Below are positions 55,039 through 64,000 of a stretch of DNA of 64,000 bases, one piece after another. Each line of letters begins with the position of its first letter. The first letter of the stretch is position 1. The DNA is from Ilex aquifolium. Its lineage: Eukaryota; Streptophyta; Magnoliopsida; Aquifoliales; Aquifoliaceae. A program made the translations under genes and the position numbers. The stretch is from positions 10,264,960 to 10,328,959 of the forward strand of contig OX637409.1 of assembly GCA_951799425.1 (NCBI GenBank), read 5' to 3'. The notes below the pieces were generated by a model that saw only the letters and a list, made by a program, of their open reading frames with translations, was not told where the DNA came from and ran no database searches.

Positions 55039-57881
55039 AAACTAAGTACCTAAGCATCCTCATTTTGAATTGACATCATACCAATCCAAAGTTGTTATAG
55101 GATTGGATTAGATTTCTTTACAAAGGGTGCAATTGCCATTTCACCATCTTTCATCTACATATGTGAATGGGGCCTACAAAACAAATATTTTTTAATCCAA
55201 AGATGGGATACTATTCAATAGGATTGAATCAACCCGGATTGCTTTGCATTGGATTGGATTGGATTCAAATTCAAATCCAATCCATCCATGGCGATCCAAA
55301 CACCCCCATAGTGTTTTTTTCCCCGAGTGTAACAAAACTGAAAGCTCAATCGAGATTAACAGTGTGGGATCACTTAGGTCGAATTTCTAATACAATGCTT
55401 CTGATGATGATGATGATGACAATGCCAATAATAATAATAATAATTATCAACCGAAGTGCACTTGGAAAAAACTCCCATACTTTGAATTGATGGTTTTGGA
55501 ATCTGGCTTGATTAAGAAAACAAACAAAAGACAATCTTCCTGTACAATGAACAAACTCTCAGAGACAAGGGTTGACTAGTTGGAACTCAGAAGTACTTGG
55601 ATGCATAAGTTAGTAAAGGCTATGGAAGCAAGCAAGCGATTGCAAGGAAAAAAGTCCATACCTTAGACTTCTAAGTTTTTTTCGGTATTTATAGTGATAT
55701 GTACCCTTTTGTGGGTTTTCACCATTGGTTGTACAAGGTGGCATACCTATTTTTTAGCCAAATCTTCTTTAATTTACGGAGGAACCTTTTCAAACTTCCT
55801 TTCTTACTCGTCGATTATTTAGGCCAAATGTTTCTAATGTGTTCCTATGACTTTGTCAATTTCTTTATTGGTTGTCTAACACTGTCATTGGTTTTTCGTG
55901 ATGGCCTAGCCATTGGTCCACTCGGTTCCATAATCCTAGCTCGGGTTCCTATGGATAGCCTAGCTATCCTTCGTTCGGATAAGGCTTGATCCCTAAAAGA
56001 TAACGTCTTCATTCTCCCAAATTCTAGTTCCACAAGGTCTTTTTCTTAGGTGTACTTCTTCGAGCTCTGCTTGGTACGCACTTTCTGCTCGGGAATGCTT
56101 TGACCAAACACACCATGTTATGCCAAGCCTTTTTCTTGCTCGATCATGATTGAACTAATCGACTATTTTAGCATGTGATTACGCCACGTGTCTTCGTATA
56201 GCCATCATATCATATGAGTTAGATATCTTGAGCCTTTTCATTTTTCCTAAGTATAAAAAGAGGATAAATGAACCGAGGAACAAAAAAAAAAGAAAAAAAT
56301 ATATCTGAATTGATTACAACGGAGATCAGATACTCAGCTAGTGCTAAAGATCTACTATAGATCTAAACTTTCGGTGAAGAGGGAGTATGAGATGACAACA
56401 AAGTGGAAGGAAGATTGAAAAGGGGGTATGAGACTACAAGGCCCAAAGGGTTATGGCTAAGAAGGCGTTAATTAGGTTATGGTTGAGAACAGTGAAAAGG
56501 CATGAGGTAGGTGATGGGGGAAGGTGGTCTCTTGTTGGGTGATGTGTGACCGAGTGGGGTAGGTGAGAAGAAGGGGGCGATAGGAAGGGTTAGGGTTGGC
56601 TTGAGTTGAGAGTCTTTAGACCACTTGGACTGCAATTTTTTTTATACCCTACGTAAACAGGTTGAAAGAGTCATTTTAGTTATGAATTTTTTGGGTCATG
56701 TTCGTATATTTAACCGGCCATTGTCGGGTTAGTGTCAACTCGAATAAATTAGTGGGTTAGTCATGCTAATTTCGGGTTTTGGGAGTTGAACTCGAACACG
56801 ACCTGTTTGTATTTTGTTTTTGCATGTTTGGTTATTTTGTAGTTCGTGTCGGGTTATAATCAATTTCGCCCTTTAAATTTGTCTCAAGTTCGAGTCGTGT
56901 TGTCGTGTTGAGTCGAAAATTGTAATATCTACTTGGGATCCTTTCCTTCTTTATCCATCCAATGATGTGGGACACCTCTATTCACCCATAGTATTCTCCA
57001 GTGGCCCTCTTGGCCAGGTCCCTAGCGGATTTCTATTCGGGACGCTTTAAGCCACTATCAAGTTCTTTGGTTATGAAGAGCCTCCAATTCTCCTCTTCTT
57101 CTATATGAGTAAATTTTCTTATGTTGTTCTTTTCGTGATCATCCTCCCTTCGCCTCCCTCAAGCTAATTAGGGCTAGGGCTGGGCTCGGCTAGGGAAGGC
57201 TCGTCTTCAGCCTTTGTCATCTGGTGGTAGGGTTCTTCTGGGACCCCTCCATCTCCTCAAAGCCTCTCTTAATGCCTTGTTCTCTTGCTTGAGCCTTTTC
57301 TCCTCTTCTTGGGACCTCTTGAGCATGACATCATGGGCGTCAAGTCGGTCTTGGAGGGATTGGACCAGTTTCATGAAGGTGGAGATTTCTTTGTTGGCAC
57401 AGGAGAAACCATCTTGGTTAGGACCGTCCTCACGGAGATTGTCTCGGTGGATTTCATATTGGGAGTGGCATCGCCCCGACAATATATTTTCGGGGTCTTC
57501 TCGTTCCTGAGTATCGCTGTCCGAGGGTAAGGATACTCAGTAATTATGTTAAGGGTCGTATTCAATGTACCCTTGGTTGTTGCACAGTGACCCTAAAGTA
57601 TTTCATAGATTTGACATAGTTGGTTATGTTTGCTTTCCCATAGAATAGTCTCATATCTTGAATTAATGGTTATGAATGAAAGGAATCATATAATAAATGC
57701 AGCGGAATTTAAAAAATTATTAAATTGATTCCTTATTCCAAGATTTATTCATATTTAATACAAATCGAGAAACCTTAGATCTATAGTGAAGATTAAGAGT
57801 TACTACTTAAAGCGTTATTTTAACAATCTTCAAACTTTCTCAAAAAACTTTGAATCTTCAAATCTGAATTTGATCTTTACC
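55039..57881. other. Unassigned 2.8 kb between CHR-F and CHR-E
   Basis: No gene I can support. 55200-55310 has repeated GGATTGGATT and GATCCAAACACCCC, resembling the end of a hAT-type MITE. A GAT/AAT microsatellite lies at about 55399-55442. 55660-56300 ends in an A-rich run. 56640-56930 has repeated GGGTT/CGTGT motifs common in dispersed plant repeats. A 96-codon plus-strand frame at 55699-55989 has no recognisable character. Confidence 0.4.
57207..57482 (-). CDS. Unrecognised coiled-coil frame, possible gag relic
   Basis: 91 codons, MSGRCHSQYEIHRD to LPPDDKG. Residues 36-78 are helical with heptad-like spacing (LVQSLQDRLDAHDVMLKRSQ, KRLKQENKALREALRR). Similar Glu/Gln/Lys-rich helices begin the Gag of some Tat-type retrotransposons, but no zinc knuckle or other Gag motif follows. 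It may be a relic or a chance frame. Confidence 0.25.
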   Translation of the reverse strand: MSGRCHSQYEIHRDNLREDGPNQDGFSCANKEISTFMKLVQSLQDRLDAHDVMLKRSQEEEKRLKQENKALREALRRWRGPRRTLPPDDKG

Positions 57882-60220
57882 TGTAACACCCCAAATACCC
57901 CCTTGGACGACATTACATACTAACAACCAATTACACCATGAGAGCACTAATAGAATCATCCATAAATAAGACTTCATAACAATCATTCCTTAATTTAACA
58001 AAATTCGGGCAGAGTCTCCTTTGTTCGGGGAGCTCTACCCAAAACACAACCTGTGCAATTATACTACATCGACCACATGGGGTCCATTTATCCATAAAAT
58101 ATTTACAACACTATCCCAAAATATTTCCATTCACCGTATGTAATACCCACAATAACGTTCCAAAATAATAAGCCAAGTCATGGCCACAATATCAAAAGAA
58201 TATGCCCAACAATGACATTTACATTTCCAAAGACTTAAACTATTATAACGCAGCGGAATAACAAAATACTAGACTGTACATGATCTCAAAGTAATTTCTC
58301 TAGTCTAGTACAAAAGAAACTTATAGTTCTTCATGTCCACCTCGGGATCTAGATTCCCCTCGGGTGGGGCCTCCCAATACCCCGGTTCGTCAACTCCGAG
58401 ATTCTCCTTTAGCACCAAATCTGAAAAGGGTTAACTGTAGGGGGTGAGCACTAAGCTCTGTAGCAACATTCCTACCAAACTCGAACAAGGTTTATAAAAG
58501 CATATAAATTGACCGGTCTCATTTCACAAATAGCGTATATAATCTTTGAAGTAAAACAGGGACATTTTAGAATGGATCTCAAGTTTAAGTAGCAACAGTA
58601 ATTTAAATGAACAGTAAAAGAAACCAAGATCCAATACATATCCATTTCCCAAAATCTAAACCATTTTCCCACAATAATACAATAATTCATAACTTGAATA
58701 TTCCACAACCACATGTATATGTATCTCGAACATGATGTGAGGCAAACCCCATGAATCAACACATTGAGTAATATCTAGCCCACACACACCCACACAAATC
58801 TTATCAAAGATATCCATCTTTTAGGAAAGGCGTATGCCATACCAATGGCAGTGACGTATCCAACCCAGGTATTAGTATACTAACCCTCTAACACGGCACC
58901 TGTGAGCAATAGCGGTTTAGTCTTTCCAAAGCACTAACCCCACTACAAGTGGTAGGAAAAATGCCAACCCACACGGACCAAGCAACACGTCTACCCACTC
59001 TACGATATCTCGTCAAAGGCCACCCATGGTCATCCCACACTCATAAGAGATACAATACCAACCCAATTTCACAATTTACAAGTATATCTTAAAAACCCCC
59101 AAATTTATCACATGACAATTTCAATAAACAGTTACAAAAATACAAGAGATCCCCACAACATCATTTTATTACTCAACACAAGCACTATGGTTTCAAAATC
59201 AATAATAAAGGAAGAATTTAAGAAGAAAATTCATCACTCTCCAAAAACTAGGGTTTTGAAACACAAAAAGAGATTTCATGGGTATTCCACCCTAACTTTG
59301 TTAAAACATGTAATCTTTGTCCAAAAGACTAAGTAAGGATGATTTCCTATCATATATATATAACATTTAAAGCAAAACATACATATATACATAAGCCCTA
59401 ACCTCAATGTAAGAGAAAGAGAAGAAATCCCCTACCTTCTTCTTCCTTAGTGTTCTTTGAGGAACTTGAAGTTTTGATCATCTTCAATGTGTAAATCTTC
59501 TCTTGATCTTGTGTTTTCCCCTTCTTTCTTCCTCTCTAAGATTATCTAGGGTTAGAAATGTTGAAATGAGGCAAAGAGAGGCGTCCTTATGTATTTATAG
59601 TGAAAGAAATGGCCTCCTGTGCGCGATTCTGAAGTTTAGAATTCGTAACTCACGTTCGAACGTTATTGGCGTTCGAACGCCAATAGTGAAAAATTTTGAT
59701 TTACGTTCGAACGTCACTTTGGTGTTCGAACGTTGGTTGCTCCCAGTACTTTTGCATTTTCATCAGAGCTCTGCAGACACCAAAGTACTGGGACTCCCTC
59801 ACGTTCGAACGTCGATTCACGTTCGAACGTCATCCCAGTTTCTGCTGAAACTTCCAGTGAAGTTTTGGCCTATTTAGAGATTGATTTGTAAAATTTTAGT
59901 GAAATAATCTTTTGTAGCCCTGGAAGTATGCTATCTACTGTCAAAATTTCAGAGTTAACGGACAGTAGAATAAAAAGTTATGATCAAAATACTAGAAAGT
60001 GTCCAAAATCCTTTCTACCCAAGTTTTCTCTTAAATGTGCTTTCATTCCAAAAATATTCCTAGCTTCTAATACATACCCTATTACACCGCCTAACATTTT
60101 TATTTCTACTTTTTCAATCTACCAAATTCAAACACACATCACTACGCATATCCCCATTTTTATAACAATTATTTACTATATATCTATATACATATATAAA
60201 AGAAAATGCGGGGTGTCACA
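57882..60220 (-). repeat. CHR-E 3' LTR (left copy), chimeric
   Basis: 2339 bp, plus strand TGTAACACCCC to GGGGTGTCACA. Same backbone as S1 and S5, but 57988-58098 is a segment that matches the CHR-D LTR (AAAATTCGGGCAGAGTCTCC). Five perfect CGTTCGAACG copies (59653, 59670, 59704, 59802, 59820), one decayed copy near 59722, an AGTACT module (59743-59791, minus), and TATAAATA at 59592-59599, 53 bp away. Confidence 0.9.
59653..59829 (-). promoter_or_regulatory. CGTTCGAACG array of CHR-E LTR
   Basis: Five perfect copies and one decayed copy, upstream (minus strand) of the TATA box at 59592-59599. Confidence 0.75.
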
Positions 60221-60233
60221 ATCCACCCCACTT
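60221..60233 (-). other. Polypurine tract, CHR-E
   Basis: Minus strand AAGTGGGGTGGAT directly before the LTR. Confidence 0.75.
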
Positions 60234-60261
60234 AAAGAAAGTTTTGTCCTCGAAACTTACC

Positions 60262-60660
60262 TCAAGTAGCGAACAAATATGGATACTTCTCCCGCATTTC
60301 TTGCTCCGGTTCCCATGTAGCTTCCTCCACTCCATGGTGTTGCCACAACACCTTCACTAGTCGGATGACTTTGTTACGGAGCACCTTCTCTTTGGCGTCG
60401 AGAATCTTTACCGGTTGTTTTTCATAGGTTGCTCCATCTTGAATTTCAATATCTTCCAAGTCTACGACCGGCGTTGCATCCGATTGACACTTTCTCAACA
60501 TCGACACGTGGAACACGTCATGTATGCCAGACAACTGGGCTGGTAACCGCAACTGATACGCCGCTTTGCCCACAACTTTGATCACTTCAAATGGCCCGGT
60601 ATATCTTGGTGCTAACTTTCCCTTCTTGCCGAATCTAAACACTCCTTTCTTAGGCGATCC
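60262..60660 (-). pseudogene. pol: CHR-E integrase C-terminus
   Basis: Uninterrupted frame with KKGVFRFGKKGKLAPRYTG, GPFEVIKVVGKAAYQLRL, VFHVSMLRKC and the chromodomain-like LVKVLWQHHGVEEATWEPE. The integrase match stops at about 60660; residues upstream come from LTR-like DNA. Confidence 0.85.
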
Positions 60661-60661
60661 A

Positions 60662-61827
60662 AATCCACATACATTTTTCCAACAAAATAATTTAAGAAAA
60701 ATTAACATAATATCATCGAAAATACCATTTTATTGGTCAATACCAATCGTTAGAATTTTGAATTAAGGAACAAATAAATAATCAAGCTTTGGAATCAAGA
60801 ACAAAGTAACAATCGAGTCTTGGAGTCAATAACAGATGCATATCAAGCTTTGTAACCAAGAACTAAAGAGTATCAAGTTTTGAACTCAAGGATAAGGAGA
60901 AATCAAGTATTGAAATCAAGAGCAATTGAATGTCAAGTCTTGAAATCAAGAACCAATGAATATCAAGTATTGAATATCAAGAATAAATGAATCACAAGGG
61001 TTAGAATCAATAACAAATGAATATTAAATTTGGCTATCAAGAACCAGTGGATCATCAAGCCTGGGGAAATTAAAAAACAAAGGAACAACCAAGTCTTGAA
61101 ATCAAGAACCAAAGGATGTCAAGTATTGAATATCAAGAATACATGAATTACAATAGTTAGAATCAATCAAATGAATATCAAATTTGGCTATCAAGAGCAA
61201 ATGAATATTAAGCTTGGAAATCAAGAATAAAGGCGTATCAAGCTTGAAAGTCATGAACAAAGGAGAAATTAAGATTTAACGAAACAATCATGTATGGAAA
61301 TCAATAACAAACGACTATCAAGGTGTGAAATCAAGAACAAAGGATTATGAAGCTTAGAAATCAAGACCAAAAGAACACTCAAGTCTTGGAACCAAGAATA
61401 AAGAATATCAAGTATTGAATATTGAGAATAATTGAATCACAAGGGTTATAGTCACTACCAAGTGCATATCAAATTTAGATATCAAGAACAAATGAATATT
61501 GAGCTTGGAAATCAAGAACAAAGGAACAATCACTTCTTGAAATCCATAACAACGAATATCAAGCTTAGAATTAAAAATAAGGAACAATCAGGTATTGAAA
61601 TCAATAACAAACAAATATCAAGGGTGGAAATCAAGAACAAAGGAGAAATCAAGAGAAAAACACATTTCCCTTGAAAACTAGGGTTTGGTAGCAAGCAAGG
61701 CGATTTAAGGGTTACCCAACCATCACATTATTTTCCAAATGACATTAATTTCAAGAATAGCAAGAATCAAGGATTGGATAGCATACATATAACATTTAGA
61801 GTCAAAAAAATACATATAAGTAAACCT
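60662..61827 (-). repeat. LTR-derived block with expanded minisatellite inside CHR-E
   Basis: Its left edge (CATTTTATTG context, about 60700-60770) matches S1 near 2040-2095, and its right edge (about 61640-61827) matches S1 near 2097-2287, in the same orientation. Where S1 has one unit of ATCAAGAACAAAGG, this block has about 30 imperfect units of 25-30 bp built on ATCAAGCTTGGAAATCAAGA. S3 carries a shorter version (about 37545-37870). Not coding. Confidence 0.75.
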
Positions 61828-62130
61828 ACTGGTAACTGAAATGTAATCCGCTAGCACGTAACCCTTACAGACCAGCCTGGTATCCCTCTGTTCTCCCGTA
61901 GGCAAGTCAACATATAAAGCATTTTCTAGCTCCTCGGAACCCAATCCCAATTCCACAGCGTCCGCAGTACGTATAAAAGAATGAGTCGCATAGGAATCCA
62001 ATAAAATTCGGGCCCAAGAATGGTAGAGAAGAACAATACCTTCCACAACGGCGTTGGAGGCATCTTCCTCCGGTTGAGTCAAAGCAAAAACCCTTCCTTG
62101 ATTGACGCCGCCAGGGGCATGAGCTTGTAA
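61828..62130 (-). pseudogene. pol: CHR-E protease fragment
   Basis: Same frame as the Gag tail: GRVFALTQPEEDASNAVVEG, then the active site written LLDSYATHSFI, where Gly after DS is replaced by Tyr (Asp at about 61998). Cut at about 61828 by the LTR-derived block. Confidence 0.85.
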
Positions 62131-63439
62131 CAGTCTCTGTGGTGGTAATGGCTGTCGTAGCGGTGGCCTGTTTGCATTCACTCGCCCAGTTGCTTGGTTG
62201 GTCTTGGTGGAAAGCAATGGACAATTATCTTTGAAGTGCCCAACACCTCCACAGGCAAAGCATCGGCGTGCATCCGTGCCTACTCTCTTTGGTACGCCTC
62301 CCGCTCCTCGAGCTATCTGAGGTCTCTGCTGTGCTGGCCTTTGTAGAGGTGGCTTGTTTGCTGGTACTTGCTCGGTTGCTTGTTTGGTCCTTGAGGGAAA
62401 CGAGGGGCATCTATGTTTGAAGTGCCCATACTCTCCGCATGCAAAGCATTGGCGCGGGTCAGTGCTTGTTCTAGTCTGAGTCACTTCATCTCCTCGAGTT
62501 GTCAGAAGTCTCTGTCCACCTGCCTGGTCTGGACTTCGGTATGGTGCTGCTCGCTGCACTCCACTGGTGCTAGGGTCCGTCCTGATCGGACCTCCTCTCG
62601 CGAAGCTCTGTCGCCGCTAGCTGTCCTCTATATCTCTCTCCACCAATGCAGCTCGGTCAACTAGGTCCCCATACTCCCGGATCTTGAGGGCCACCAACTT
62701 CTCCTGGATGACAGGCCTCAATCCCTGCTCAAAGTGTTTGGCCCTATCGGCCTCAGTAAATATAAATCCCGTAGCATAACGGGAGAGCTCGTCAAACCTC
62801 CTCTCGTACTCAGCCACCGTCATACTGCCCTGTCGTAGTGCAAGAATCAACCTTCATTCGGTCTCTGACTGATTCAGGGAAGTACTTGTCTTGGAAGATT
62901 CGGTCGAACTCCTCCCAAGTGAGAGCATCGGTGTCCCTCCGTCTCTTAACCGAATCCCACCAATAGTCGACCTCCCCCTCTAACAAGTAGGTCGCCAAGC
63001 CAACCCTCAAGTCTTCGGCAACTCCCATGCCGTCACACACTTTCTTCACCCGCCGTATCCACCTATCCGCATCCAAAGAATTGGAGCTCCCTTGGAAATT
63101 GGGTGTACGTTACCTCAAGAATTCCCGAAGAGCTATCATCCTTCGGTCTTCGTTCCCATTGCCTGGTACTTGAGCGAGTGGATGAGCTCCACCATTATGG
63201 TTATTGTTCCCATTTTGGTTTGGTACCAAAGTGGTGAGCTCCCTCAAGCATTGATATATGCCATTTAAGGCATCGGGAGGTGGCGGTGGTGGTGGATTGG
63301 CTTGACCTCCACGACCACGCCCACATCCACGTTCACGTACACTTCCACGTTCACGTACACGTCCACGTCCTCGTCCTCGTTCACGTCCACGTCCACGTCC
63401 TCGTTCACGTCCACGTCTTCGTCCTTGTTCACCGTCCAT
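62131..63439 (-). pseudogene. gag: CHR-E gag, broken
   Basis: Starts at 63439, MDGEQGRRRGRERGRGRG, an Arg/Gly repeat encoded by CACGTCCACG-type DNA (63300-63430), then a Pro run. After a frame change near 63110 the core continues: DADRWIRRVKKVCDGM, YLLEGEVDYWWDSVKRR and DKYFPESVRD. A second break near 62820 precedes QGSMTVAEYERRFDELSRYA. A TAG-type stop lies near 62617. Two CCHC knuckles follow: CFACGEYGHFKHRC (62407-62448) and CFACGGVGHFKDNC (62221-62262). Confidence 0.88.
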
Positions 63440-63610
63440 TTTGCACATCAATATACAACTTAGTTCATTGATGTACAAGACATTCCACTATCACTTTAAT
63501 CTAAAACATAGGATGTGTGAAAATCTAACTCAATAATTTTTATCCAACCTAGTCCTAAGGCTCTAGTGGTGATCCATAACCTACAGCTCCCATGTAAGAC
63601 CTAAAGCCTA

Positions 63611-63623
63611 GGCTCTGATACCA
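63611..63623 (-). other. Primer-binding site, initiator tRNA-Met, CHR-E
   Basis: Minus strand TGGTATCAGAGCC, complementary to the initiator tRNA-Met 3' end. Confidence 0.9.
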
Positions 63624-63627
63624 ACTT

Positions 63628-64000
63628 TGTAACACCCCAAATACCCCCTTGGACGACATTACATACTAACAACCAATTACACCATGAGAGCACTAATAGA
63701 ATCATCCATAAATAAGACTTCATAACAATCATTCCTTAATTTAACAAAATTCGGGCAAAGTCTCCTTTGTTCGGGGAGCTCTACCCAAAACACAACCTGT
63801 GCAATTATACTACATCGACCACACGGGGTCCATTTATCCATAAAATATTTACAACACTATCCCAAAAGATTTCCATTCACCGTATGTAATACCCACAATA
63901 ACGTTCCAAAATAATAAGCCAAGCCATGGCCACAATATCAAAAGAATATGCCCAACAATGGCATTTACATTTCCAAAGACTTAAACTATTATAACGCAGC
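63628..64000 (-). repeat. CHR-E 5' LTR (right copy), runs off the window
   Basis: First 373 bp visible, same as 57882 onward with very few changes, including the CHR-D-like segment (63734-63844). Confidence 0.9.

Larger units (their letters stand above)
57882..64000 (-). mobile_element. CHR-E: chromovirus-like element, reversed and internally rearranged
   Basis: Left LTR 57882-60220, polypurine tract 60221-60233, integrase C-terminus 60262-60660, foreign LTR-derived block 60662-61827, protease and gag 61828-63439, primer site 63611-63623, right LTR from 63628 to beyond the window. The two LTRs are nearly identical over the 373 bp that can be compared. RT, RNase H and most of integrase are missing. 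Confidence 0.85.

Noticed and set aside
55200-55310. MITE end
   Set aside because: GATCCAAACACCCC resembles hAT-type MITE ends, but no opposite end or duplication is visible, so I only mention it in the unassigned region.
55699-55989. 96-codon plus-strand frame
   Set aside because: No recognisable domain, odd hydrophobic composition and no homologous frame elsewhere in the window; probably chance.
60770-61640. Centromeric satellite
   Set aside because: Units are irregular, total under 1 kb, and clearly derive from an LTR motif.
63280-63471. His/Val-repeat plus-strand frame
   Set aside because: Antisense shadow of the Arg/Gly repeat that begins CHR-E gag.

Overview
The window is plant nuclear DNA, most likely from a flowering plant with a repeat-rich genome. 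Nearly all of it is Ty3/gypsy LTR retrotransposon, nested several layers deep. I found no convincing host gene, tRNA, rRNA or CRISPR array. Evidence for plant origin: primer-binding sites complementary to plant tRNA-Asp and initiator tRNA-Met, Athila-type and chromovirus-type pol proteins, and the plant-only 'putative plant transposon protein' ORF. Names used here: Athila-like elements ATH-A, ATH-B, ATH-C; chromovirus-like elements CHR-D, CHR-E, CHR-F; solo LTRs S1-S5.

Layout. Positions 1-967 and 3052-3359 are old degraded sequence split by solo LTR S1 (968-3046). ATH-A starts at 3360 (5' LTR, tRNA-Asp primer site, broken gag-pol, accessory ORF1, internal promoter, ORF2). At 13356 its ORF2 is split by ATH-C, which runs to 51640; the 5-bp duplication ATAGT on both sides lets ORF2 resume at 51641. 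ATH-C in turn holds ATH-B (14162-22775, in the ATH-C 5' LTR), the reversed chromovirus CHR-D (24095-35602, with S2 inside its LTR) and solo LTRs S3, S4 and S5. Target duplications are visible for S1-S5, ATH-C and (4 of 5 bases) CHR-D. After ATH-A come the 3' end of chromovirus CHR-F (52263-55038), about 2.8 kb of unassigned DNA, and the reversed, internally rearranged CHR-E (57882 to beyond the window).

All gag-pol genes are dead. ATH-B has lost its protease, RT, RNase H and integrase completely but keeps two long accessory ORFs. ORF1 is a small basic protein with a C-x2-C-x4-H-x6-C motif and an acidic tail; ORF2 is the plant transposon protein.

The most interesting signal is regulatory. Short perfect palindromes, each with CG at its centre, form arrays upstream of TATA boxes. 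CGTTCGAACG occurs roughly 47 times. It sits in LTRs of two distant lineages and again in an internal promoter in front of ORF2 of ATH-A and ATH-B. In homologous chromovirus LTRs the arrays are replaced by GTACCGGTAC or CTACCGGTAG, with flanking blocks conserved and, in four LTRs, the same 53-bp gap to the TATA box. ATH-C lacks the CGTTCGAACG array in both its LTR and its internal promoter. A further module of about 45-55 bp bounded by AGTACT is shared between chromovirus LTRs and the Athila internal promoter. I read this as an exchangeable promoter cassette recognised by a dimeric, possibly methylation-sensitive factor. The factor is unknown; ORF1 and ORF2 products are candidates only. All homology statements are by eye and from memory of families.
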